Positions 9,464 through 16,678 of a stretch of 64,000 bases of DNA are shown one piece after another. The notes beneath the pieces were generated by a model that saw nothing but the letters and a program-made list of their open reading frames with translations, was not told where the DNA came from and made no database searches. The stretch's first letter is position 1, and every line of letters starts with the position of its first letter. Position numbers and translations under genes: made by a program. Origin of the DNA: Clostridium omnivorum (lineage in GTDB: Bacteria; Bacillota; Clostridia; Clostridiales; Clostridiaceae); assembly GCF_026012015.1 (NCBI RefSeq), contig NZ_BRXR01000001.1:528001-592000 (forward strand). Reading direction: 5' to 3'.

Positions 9464-10009
9464 CTACAATAATAGCGCCATTGTATATGAATCAATAAAA
9501 GTACCATCGGATAATAATTTATCCTTTTTTAGTGTTCCTTCTATTTCAAAACCTAATTTTAAATATAAGTTTATTGCCCTAAAATTATTAGCATCAACTT
9601 GAAGAGTAATTCTTGATATACCGTTTTCTTTTGCCCATTTAATTGATGTTTCCATAAACCTTCTTCCAATTCCTTTTCCACAATAATCTTTTAGAATTGC
9701 TATTCCTAAATTTGCTGAATGTCTTAGCCTTCTCCTAGCATTTCCATTAACTGCACAAGTTCCAATTATTTTACCATCAACTTCTGCTAGGATAAATAAA
9801 TTTACTTCTGATTCTAATTTACTTTGAAGAAACATTTTTTCTTGCTCAATTGTCAATGTAAGTTCTCCAGGTTCTCTTAGTAAAAATGGTGTTTCATAAT
9901 CTAGCTTCTTAATAACTTCGAGCAATTCCTCTGCATCATCAATATGTCCATTTCTCAAAACTACTATCTTCTCATCAAACTTATACTTCTTTTCTTCTAT
10001 CTTTGACAA
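9464..10009 (-). CDS. GNAT family N-acetyltransferase
   Basis: The 181-residue protein is a GNAT acetyltransferase: motif A LGIAILKDYCGKGIGRRFM (about 111-129, with CGKGIG as the pyrophosphate-binding loop), followed by NFRAINLYLKLGFEIEGTL (motif B), which is typical of the RimJ/L- or spermidine/aminoglycoside-like branches. The best start is TTG at 10009, placed behind GGAGATGAG. A shared intergenic repeat with a TATAAT box lies just upstream. The substrate is unknown. Confidence 0.87.
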   Translation of the reverse strand: MSKIEEKKYKFDEKIVVLRNGHIDDAEELLEVIKKLDYETPFLLREPGELTLTIEQEKMFLQSKLESEVNLFILAEVDGKIIGTCAVNGNARRRLRHSANLGIAILKDYCGKGIGRRFMETSIKWAKENGISRITLQVDANNFRAINLYLKLGFEIEGTLKKDKLLSDGTFIDSYTMALLL

Positions 10010-10039
10010 TTAACTCATCTCCTTAGAATTTACCCTATA

Positions 10040-10100
10040 ACATGCATATTCCTATAAGTAGATTATAAGTTATAATTTTACAATTTGCTATATAAAAAAG
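10040..10100 (-). repeat. Intergenic repeat, copy 1 of 3 (T-tract plus TATAAT)
   Basis: About 50 bases that closely match stretches at 14101-14152 and 22686-22741: on the minus strand a T-tract, ATATAGCAA, TGTAAAA, then TATAATC and TATAGG. All three copies sit upstream of a minus-strand gene and just after the preceding unit ends. It may be a promoter, although no conserved -35 box is apparent at the normal distance. Confidence 0.55.
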
Positions 10101-10154
10101 CTGCTCAATAAATTTAAGCAACTTAAATACTCTCAAGTCAATTAATCTAGCTGG

Positions 10155-10742
10155 CTATTTTATATAATATCGCATCATCTGTTTCCACTTAGATCTTTTG
10201 GCTGCTAGTACAAAGCCAGCTTCTTCAAAGGAACTAGGAATACCTGTCCATAGGAATGCAGCTGGAACTTTATTATCATAAGGTACACTAGGATAAGCTT
10301 CAACTATTTTAGCATCATTTAATTTGCTGTAATTAACTGCAGCCTTAATTAATTCTGTTGAGATACCCTTTCTTCTATATTGTTTTGATATATAAAGGCA
10401 AGTAATTGACCATACAGCTTCGTCATCTATTCTCTTAAAAACCCTGGAATTTTCAAGTCTTATGTATTGGTCTCTTGGTGCAACCGCACACCAGCCAATT
10501 GGCTTTCCATCTAAATATGCCAGCACTCCTAATGTCTCATTTTTCTCTACTAAGCTTTTTATTGCGCTTTTATTTAACTCACCTTTTTGTTTCTCAAACT
10601 CCGACTTTTTTAACCTCCAAGACATACACCAGCAGCCGCCACAAGCTCCATTTTCTCCAAATAACTCTTCAAGGTCATTCCACCTATTTTTGTCTAATGA
10701 GTATACAGTTAAGTTTATTTCACTATTTTCATACACTAACAT
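10155..10742 (-). CDS. GNAT family N-acetyltransferase, Cys-rich N-terminal type
   Basis: The 195-residue protein combines a cysteine-rich N-terminal segment (GACGGCWCMSWR, about 32-43) with a GNAT core: ITCLYISKQYRRKGISTELI (about 113-132, RRKGIS loop) and a C-terminal SFEEAGFVLAAKRSKWKQMM. This arrangement is a recognisable bacterial acetyltransferase subfamily of unknown substrate; the conserved GGCWC motif suggests a structural or metal role. It lies 15 bases behind the methyltransferase gene on the same strand, so the two are probably one transcript. GGAG lies upstream of the ATG. Confidence 0.85.
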   Translation of the reverse strand: MLVYENSEINLTVYSLDKNRWNDLEELFGENGACGGCWCMSWRLKKSEFEKQKGELNKSAIKSLVEKNETLGVLAYLDGKPIGWCAVAPRDQYIRLENSRVFKRIDDEAVWSITCLYISKQYRRKGISTELIKAAVNYSKLNDAKIVEAYPSVPYDNKVPAAFLWTGIPSSFEEAGFVLAAKRSKWKQMMRYYIK

Positions 10743-10757
10743 TTTTTCTCCTTATCA

Positions 10758-11390
10758 CTATTTGTTTAATTTTTTTACAGCTATCTCCCACGCTATTTTA
10801 ACCTTCTTATATCTATTAATCTCATTTTCATTAATGTATTCAATTTTCCATTCCTTAAAAAGTTCTCTCAATTGCTTCTCATTGAAAAATCTCTTTAGTT
10901 TGCCTTCAATATTATAATAGTTCTCTTCTATGCTTAACCCTTCTCCAGCTCCATAATTTTCATCATTAGTGGAGTTAACCCTGCAAAGAAAAAGCCCTTC
11001 CTTCATTAACACCCTATTTATTTCCCTTAATATACTTTGAGTTTCATTCCAAGTAAAATAATGCAATGAAAGATCAGAAATTATTACCTGTGTACTGTTA
11101 TTTTCAAAAGGTAGTCCATCTTTGAAATCAAAGCATTTTATATTCAAATTATTAGTATAATGGCTTAGCTTTTCTAATGCTTCCTCTGAAAAATCACAGG
11201 AGATTACTTCATATCCCCTTTCTATGAGATAAAGAGTATCATTTCCAGATCCGCAACCAAGGTCAATAATTGGGATATCTTTCGATTTCATGAGTTCTTT
11301 TTCATATTTATCTAACCATAAATCATATGTAGGCATTTTATTTAAAACCCCATCATAAATTTTATTCCAAATGTCCTTTTGCTGATCCAT
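10758..11390 (-). CDS. Class I SAM-dependent methyltransferase
   Basis: The 210-residue enzyme has a Rossmann-type methyltransferase fold with motif I IIDLGCGSGNDTLYL (about 41-55), an acidic residue ending strand 2 (EVISCDFSEEAL) and motif II/III VIISDLSLHYFTW. The C-terminal third resembles tellurite-resistance TehB or ubiquinone-type small-molecule methyltransferases, but the substrate cannot be assigned. It is the first gene of a probable two-gene unit with the downstream GNAT acetyltransferase. Confidence 0.87.
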   Translation of the reverse strand: MDQQKDIWNKIYDGVLNKMPTYDLWLDKYEKELMKSKDIPIIDLGCGSGNDTLYLIERGYEVISCDFSEEALEKLSHYTNNLNIKCFDFKDGLPFENNSTQVIISDLSLHYFTWNETQSILREINRVLMKEGLFLCRVNSTNDENYGAGEGLSIEENYYNIEGKLKRFFNEKQLRELFKEWKIEYINENEINRYKKVKIAWEIAVKKLNK

Positions 11391-11468
11391 TTTATAGTTC
11401 TCCCTTCCAATATATAAATCGTATCAATGTATTAATAAACCATTAGGCTGTAATAAATTATATTTATT

Positions 11469-12719
11469 TTATACAGCCTCGGTTTCTGGAATTTCCTGAA
11501 TTTTATTATCCATCAAATAAAGTCTATACATTAGAATAGCTGCAATAATAGAAATTCCACCTATAAAAAGCCATAGATTTCTAATGTTTGTATATTTAAC
11601 GTATATTCCAGCTATTATAGGTCCACCCATAAATCCTAGCTTCCTTATTATTGGAAATATTGAATTAAATCTTCCTCTATGTGAAGCTGGTGAGTGATCA
11701 GCAATATATACATTAGTGTTAGTTGCAATTAACATTTCTCCCATTGTCCAAAGCATTGCTGATATTACAAACAAAGCATAGCTATGTATAAAATAAATCA
11801 TTCCAAAACCAGCTGCATATAATATTCCTCCTATTGCAATACATAAAGACGCCTTCATTTCTTTAGTCATTACAGTTAAAAACATTGGAATAATGCTGCA
11901 CATTACTGCATTAACTGTCATCAAGCTTCCAAAGATTGTCGCTGAATTCTTTCCAAATATCTCTCCAATTTGAATAGAAAGTCCAAAATTGAATTGAGAA
12001 AATACTATAAAGTATATAACTATTATGAAAGAAAATAAAAGTAAAGTTGGTCTTTTAAGTAGTGCCTGGAGTAGTGTACCTTCTTCGGATTTTTCCAACT
12101 TATTATGTCTCTCCGTTGATTTTTCTTGTTTTGCTGGCATAGTCTCAGAGATAAAAATAGCTACAAGTATTACTGAAATAAAAGTTGTAATAGCATCTCC
12201 TAAGAAAAGCCAATTTAAATAATTGTTATATAAGAAGCCTCCTAACAGCGGTCCAACTGAAAAACCTATATTCAAAGCCATATACTGCAAAGAAAAAGCT
12301 GTGTTCCTTTGCTCTCCTTCTGTTATATCCGTAATAATAGTACTGTAAACAGGTAATGAGTAGCCACCAAGAAAATTTGATATAATTAGTAAGCAAGTCA
12401 AAATAATTGGATTTCTTGTAAGCACACATAAGATTAAAGCTGCCGCAGAAGCAGTCCTAAATATAATAAATATCTTCTTTCTTCCTACAACATCAATCAA
12501 CTTTCCTCCATGTGCTGAGGCCAATAAGCCAACAAAGCTGTTTACTGCCACAATTATTCCTACTACCTCAACATTCATGCCTATAGAATAAGTTAAAAAC
12601 ATAGTTAGAAATGGAGCTACAAAGTTACCTAGATTATTGATTATTGATGCAAAAAATATGATATAAACACCCATAGGCATATTTTTATATGGCAGCAATA
12701 ATTTTTTTAGACTTTTCAT
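11469..12719 (-). CDS. MFS transporter, drug-efflux type
   Basis: The protein (416 residues from the chosen start) has about twelve hydrophobic helices and the major facilitator signature between helices 2 and 3, GGKLIDVVGRKKIFI. A charged loop after helix 6 (about 195-220, KQEKSTERHNKLEKSEEG) separates the two six-helix halves. Its composition is that of DHA1 exporters of drugs or metabolites. No regulator is adjacent, so the substrate is open. The ATG at 12719 is preferred to the ATG 12 bases upstream, which falls within the GGGG ribosome-binding stretch. Confidence 0.87.
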   Translation of the reverse strand: MKSLKKLLLPYKNMPMGVYIIFFASIINNLGNFVAPFLTMFLTYSIGMNVEVVGIIVAVNSFVGLLASAHGGKLIDVVGRKKIFIIFRTASAAALILCVLTRNPIILTCLLIISNFLGGYSLPVYSTIITDITEGEQRNTAFSLQYMALNIGFSVGPLLGGFLYNNYLNWLFLGDAITTFISVILVAIFISETMPAKQEKSTERHNKLEKSEEGTLLQALLKRPTLLLFSFIIVIYFIVFSQFNFGLSIQIGEIFGKNSATIFGSLMTVNAVMCSIIPMFLTVMTKEMKASLCIAIGGILYAAGFGMIYFIHSYALFVISAMLWTMGEMLIATNTNVYIADHSPASHRGRFNSIFPIIRKLGFMGGPIIAGIYVKYTNIRNLWLFIGGISIIAAILMYRLYLMDNKIQEIPETEAV

Positions 12720-12756
12720 ATATTCCCTCATCCCCTTTGCGCTAAAATACCCACTG

Positions 12757-13482
12757 CTATTTAGTAGTCCATTGAATATTTAGACTAGAATTAATATACT
12801 GAGTACTTTTTCCTGTTTCTAAATCCATAATATATTGCTTTTTCTTACCCACAATTAGCCCTAATATTTTCCCAAAATCATTATAAACTAGATATTTCCC
12901 ATCAGGAGATAATCCTACTGGTCTATAACCTGTAAATTTATCAGAATACATACCAATAAACCTCTTTATACATTTTTCTTCACCATTACTCATCATGTAA
13001 ATAGAACCTTTTTTTTCATAAACTTCTACCTTGGCATTTTTACAGGAAATATAGTCTGTATCCATTTCAACTACTCGATAATCATCTAAAACCTTCTTTT
13101 CTTCTGGCTCCTTAATGTAAACTGGTGTAGTTTCACCTTCCTTAATACCAAGAATACTAAATTTTCCTTTATATACTGCTTCAAACTCTATTTGTCCAGT
13201 TTCAGGTAAATAACAAAAATCTATTATATTATCATTTTTATCACCATTATCATAATTACCATTACCTACGTTGCTATAAATTAGCTTTTCATTTTTCATG
13301 TTTGCATCTGCTTTATATAAAATTAAAACTCCGTCAACTCTCTTAGTATAATATATTTGTCCACTTAGGTTATCTAAAATTTGAGAGTTTGCTGACATAT
13401 CAATCTTATTAATAATTAATGGTATCAAAAGTGCAATAATTATAGCTATTACAATAATTATTTTCTTTCCAGCAATTTTCAT
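12757..13482 (-). CDS. Membrane-anchored protein with partial propeller-like repeats, unknown function
   Basis: The 241-residue protein has an N-terminal transmembrane helix (about 7-25) and an outward-facing beta-rich body. Segments such as GLSPDGKYLVYNDFGK resemble a PD40/TolB blade, but only one clear blade can be seen, so the fold is uncertain. It recalls in outline the larger propeller protein at 4991-6061. ATG at 13482 follows GGGGGGATAA; the preceding in-frame TTG is less well placed. It lies directly upstream of the MFS exporter gene (37 bases) and may share its transcript. Confidence 0.6.
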   Translation of the reverse strand: MKIAGKKIIIVIAIIIALLIPLIINKIDMSANSQILDNLSGQIYYTKRVDGVLILYKADANMKNEKLIYSNVGNGNYDNGDKNDNIIDFCYLPETGQIEFEAVYKGKFSILGIKEGETTPVYIKEPEEKKVLDDYRVVEMDTDYISCKNAKVEVYEKKGSIYMMSNGEEKCIKRFIGMYSDKFTGYRPVGLSPDGKYLVYNDFGKILGLIVGKKKQYIMDLETGKSTQYINSSLNIQWTTK

Positions 13483-13524
13483 CAATTATCCCCCCCTTTT
13501 ATGCGTGATTATATGAATTTATTA

Positions 13525-14061
13525 TTAAAACAAAATGCTTCTTCTGTTTAAATCAGGTTCTGCAAATTTAATAGTTATAAGCAGCTCTTCAGCAGCAGCA
13601 GCAAATGCTGTTATCAATACTATCCATAGTATAAGTCCATTTTGAGTATACAAAAACCAAATAGGCAGAAAAAAAAGCATAAAACCAGCTGCCTTATTTG
13701 CAATTGTATGAACAAAAGTAATCTTTTTATATTTTAATTTAGTAAACAACATATTTATAAGTCGTATAATTATAATTAATATGAGTGCTGCTAAATGCAC
13801 ACCTTCCATAATTGATAAATACAGCTTTAGAAATATGAAAATAAATATTGTATAAAATACAAAGTCAGCAATTGAATCTAATTTTGCGCCTAAATCACTT
13901 TCACATCCAAACCTTCTGGCTATTATACCGTCACATACATCAGTTATACCAACTACAATATAAATAGCTTCAAAACCACTCGGAACATGCATAAGTGGAA
14001 TCAATAATAAAGACAATATAATTCTCAATATAGAAAGTATGTTGGGTACATATCTTATCAT
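13525..14061 (-). CDS. CDP-alcohol phosphatidyltransferase family protein
   Basis: The 178-residue integral membrane enzyme contains the complete family motif D-x2-D-G-x2-A-R-x8-G-x3-D-x3-D as TDVCDGIIARR ... DLGAKLDSIADF (about 38-66), with five to six hydrophobic helices. These enzymes join a CDP-alcohol such as CDP-diacylglycerol to a polar alcohol to make phospholipids. Which lipid is made is not evident; housekeeping PgsA is usually elsewhere, so this may be a secondary phosphatidyl- or archaetidyl-type transferase. ATG at 14061 lies behind TGGAG. Confidence 0.85.
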   Translation of the reverse strand: MIRYVPNILSILRIILSLLLIPLMHVPSGFEAIYIVVGITDVCDGIIARRFGCESDLGAKLDSIADFVFYTIFIFIFLKLYLSIMEGVHLAALILIIIIRLINMLFTKLKYKKITFVHTIANKAAGFMLFFLPIWFLYTQNGLILWIVLITAFAAAAEELLITIKFAEPDLNRRSILF

Positions 14062-14100
14062 ATAAAACTCCATTCTATGTTAATTATAGCTTACGAACTA

Positions 14101-14152
14101 ACCTATATGTTGATTATAAACCACTATTTTACATATTGCTATATAAAAAAAT
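14101..14152 (-). repeat. Intergenic repeat, copy 2 of 3 (T-tract plus TATAAT)
   Basis: Closest match to the copy at 10040-10100: shared blocks on the minus strand are TTTTTTATATAGCAA, TGTAAAAT, TTATAATC and ATATAGG. It precedes the CDP-alcohol phosphatidyltransferase gene. Confidence 0.55.
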
Positions 14153-14158
14153 CTTAAA

Positions 14159-14197
14159 GCAAAGGGATAAGTCTTATAAAAACTCATCCCTATTTGC
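14159..14197 (-). terminator. Terminator of the M6 protease gene
   Basis: A long hairpin (GCAAA..GGGAT.AGT paired with ACT.ATCCC.TTTGC) lies 24 bases after the stop codon and is followed by a T-rich run on the minus strand. Confidence 0.75.
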
Positions 14198-14220
14198 AGA
14201 ATTTTATGGAATTTTTAAAT

Positions 14221-16536
14221 CTACTTTCTTACAGTTATAGTTGCTGTAGAATTATCATTAGTCTGAGCAGCTATATCTATCTTTAGTCCAAGATTAGGAA
14301 TATTACGCCCTACATATGGAAGTGAAGAATTAAGGTAATTAGTTGTATCTGTAAAGGACGGATATGCTGCTAAGCTATTGTCTGTTGTAGTACGAGTAGA
14401 AGATGTAATAGTAAATTTGTTTTGAGCATATTTACTAAAAGCTGCATCCTTCATTTGGAATAGGTTATCAGCGTAGTAAGCTTTTCTTCCTTCTGTATAA
14501 GTTATATTATTCTGATCTGCATCAACTATTCCTAAAAAGCCATTACCTGGATGAGTCCCTGTCCAGTTGTCTGAATAGAAGTCATCAACATACCAAAGTA
14601 CTATTCCTGGGTCATAAGCAAAGACTCCTCCGCTAACGGCATTGTGAGCTAATGCCTTATCCACTCCATAATAACTTCTAAGCTCAGCTAGGTAATATTG
14701 TTTAGTTGTTAGAACCCCGTTAGTTTTTGAAAAACCTACAAAGCTGAAGCCTGAACTTGTATCTGGGTCATCTACATACAAGCTTTTTTTCGCTGCAGTA
14801 ATATTAATATTATCAATATAGAAGCCAGCTCCATAAACAGCTTCATCTGTATTATAAGTAAATTTCAGATATATGTTCTTTCCTGCATAAGCACTTAAAT
14901 TGAAGTTTGCAGTAACCCAACCTCTTGAGGTACCTGTAATAAGATTGGTTACATCCACTACTGCATCAGCATTATGAGTGGTAGTAGTAATGCTTCCTGG
15001 TATATCTGTCCAAGTTGTACCATCTGTACTTACTTTAACTGCTCCGTAATCCCATCCTTGCTCTATATCATACCAAGCACTGAAAGTTAAAGCCGGCCTA
15101 GTGCCTGACGGTAAATTAATAGGTGATATTGTTTGCATAGAAGTTGCAACCTTTTCACCATCCTTACCTTTACTTCCCCAGTAAGCTAAGGAACCTGTAG
15201 GTGGTGTAACAACTTTTGTCTCTTTATCTGGTAAGCTAATTCTAACAGCCTGCTGCTCTCCTGTAAGCAGATTGTTATCGCTAGCCTGTCTTAGATTTAT
15301 TGTAGTTCCTAAGGAAGTCAATGTACTAAAATCAATTACAGCAGCCTTCTGCCAACTTCCACCATAGCTTGCTTGAAAAAATTGCTTAGCATAGGGGCTA
15401 AAGCCTGAAGGTTCTGTTCCTGGAACTGTTCCATTCCAGCTACCTGAAGACATTATTGACCAAGCAGCTATTGGCTCGCCAGTTGAGGAACTATATTGGG
15501 TATCATATTCGTCAGGAAGTCCAAGATCATGCCCAAATTCATGTGCAAATACACCTGCTGCTCCATCCTCTGGCTCAAGGGTATAGTCAAAAGCAGCATA
15601 AGCTGTTCCTGGAATTTGATAGTTTTCACCTAAATCCCATCTATGTGACCATATTGCATCCTCAGCAAGACTTCCACCACCTGCTTCTTCACCTACACCA
15701 GAATGAATAACCATAACATGGTCTATTATTCCATCAGGTTCGTTGTAGTTTCCATCTCCATCTATATCATATCTATCTTCCTTGTCAAAGTTTGCTAAAT
15801 TTAAATTAGGGTCAGCTGCAGCCTTTGCTAGAGCTTCCTTAACTAAATCTCTAGGTCTTAAATCATCACCATTAGCATCATTACCGCCATAATAAGCTGC
15901 AGTGTTAGATGCGGTATACCAACCTGCAACCTGCCCTTGAACTAATAAGCTTCCTCCTGATTGAGCTAAGTAATACTGTTTCATTGATATGAGATTTTGT
16001 CCATTGGGTCCAACATATCCGTTGTCACCAAAAATCATATCATTAAAATGTGCTGTATTGTAATCAGAATAATACATATCAGTTTCAGTTGGTTTTATAT
16101 TATTGTGCTTAAAGTCGGAATAATCAATTAGCAGCACAAGTACGTTAACAGTCTTTGAAGGAGTAGTCACTGATGAAGTACCCTTCTTCATATAGTTTGC
16201 TAATTTTTTACTTTGTGCAGCCTGCAAGCTCTTTTGCTTTTTTGATATTGACTTAAGCTGGCTTCCCTTAGCCTTCTCATTCATGTACTTAATAAATGCT
16301 TCATGTGCAGCTTGATTACTGGCATCCTTAGATATCTTTCCTTCCTTTTTAAGCATCTCAATAATTTTATCTTCTCTTGCGATACTCTGATCAGTTGGTC
16401 CTCCATACTTATAGAACATATTCTCACTGTAACCTAGATCAGGTTCTACTTTTGCATTTACTTTAGCATTAAAACTAGTAGTGCCAATAAGTAAAAATAG
16501 TGACGTTGAAATGGCTAAAAGTTTTTTTGATAACAT
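14221..16536 (-). CDS. Secreted M6 family metalloprotease, immune inhibitor A-like
   Basis: The 771-residue preproprotein has a signal peptide (about 1-28), a propeptide and a zinc-protease domain with the catalytic HEFGH at 332-336 (within AHEFGHDLGLPDEYD). A calcium-type loop DIDGDGNYNEPDG is at 257-269, and the C-terminal part includes a MAM/concanavalin-like insertion typical of InhA proteins (about 430-585). Family members are secreted endopeptidases that degrade host or environmental proteins. No sorting signal is present, so release is expected. GGGGG precedes the ATG. A strong terminator follows, indicating a single-gene unit. Confidence 0.92.
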   Translation of the reverse strand: MLSKKLLAISTSLFLLIGTTSFNAKVNAKVEPDLGYSENMFYKYGGPTDQSIAREDKIIEMLKKEGKISKDASNQAAHEAFIKYMNEKAKGSQLKSISKKQKSLQAAQSKKLANYMKKGTSSVTTPSKTVNVLVLLIDYSDFKHNNIKPTETDMYYSDYNTAHFNDMIFGDNGYVGPNGQNLISMKQYYLAQSGGSLLVQGQVAGWYTASNTAAYYGGNDANGDDLRPRDLVKEALAKAAADPNLNLANFDKEDRYDIDGDGNYNEPDGIIDHVMVIHSGVGEEAGGGSLAEDAIWSHRWDLGENYQIPGTAYAAFDYTLEPEDGAAGVFAHEFGHDLGLPDEYDTQYSSSTGEPIAAWSIMSSGSWNGTVPGTEPSGFSPYAKQFFQASYGGSWQKAAVIDFSTLTSLGTTINLRQASDNNLLTGEQQAVRISLPDKETKVVTPPTGSLAYWGSKGKDGEKVATSMQTISPINLPSGTRPALTFSAWYDIEQGWDYGAVKVSTDGTTWTDIPGSITTTTHNADAVVDVTNLITGTSRGWVTANFNLSAYAGKNIYLKFTYNTDEAVYGAGFYIDNINITAAKKSLYVDDPDTSSGFSFVGFSKTNGVLTTKQYYLAELRSYYGVDKALAHNAVSGGVFAYDPGIVLWYVDDFYSDNWTGTHPGNGFLGIVDADQNNITYTEGRKAYYADNLFQMKDAAFSKYAQNKFTITSSTRTTTDNSLAAYPSFTDTTNYLNSSLPYVGRNIPNLGLKIDIAAQTNDNSTATITVRK

Positions 16537-16631
16537 TGAATTCCCCCATAATATAGTTACATACTACTTTATGAGAGCAACCCAAGCTGTTATTACTAAA
16601 GGTAAAAATTTTATAATACAAAAAATAATTA

Positions 16632-16669
16632 CAGACAAAGCATCTTTTTATTATATTATGCTTTGCCTG
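16632..16669 (-). terminator. Terminator of the valyl-tRNA synthetase gene
   Basis: CAGGCAAAGCAT and ATGCTTTGTCTG arms form a 12-bp stem (one G-T pair) right after the stop codon, followed by a T-rich run on the minus strand. Confidence 0.7.
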
Positions 16670-16678
16670 AAAAATATT

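Noticed and set aside
10462-10917. Plus-strand open frame of 151 codons spanning two genes
   Set aside because: It overlaps the GNAT and methyltransferase genes in antisense, is phenylalanine- and serine-rich and lacks a start signal.
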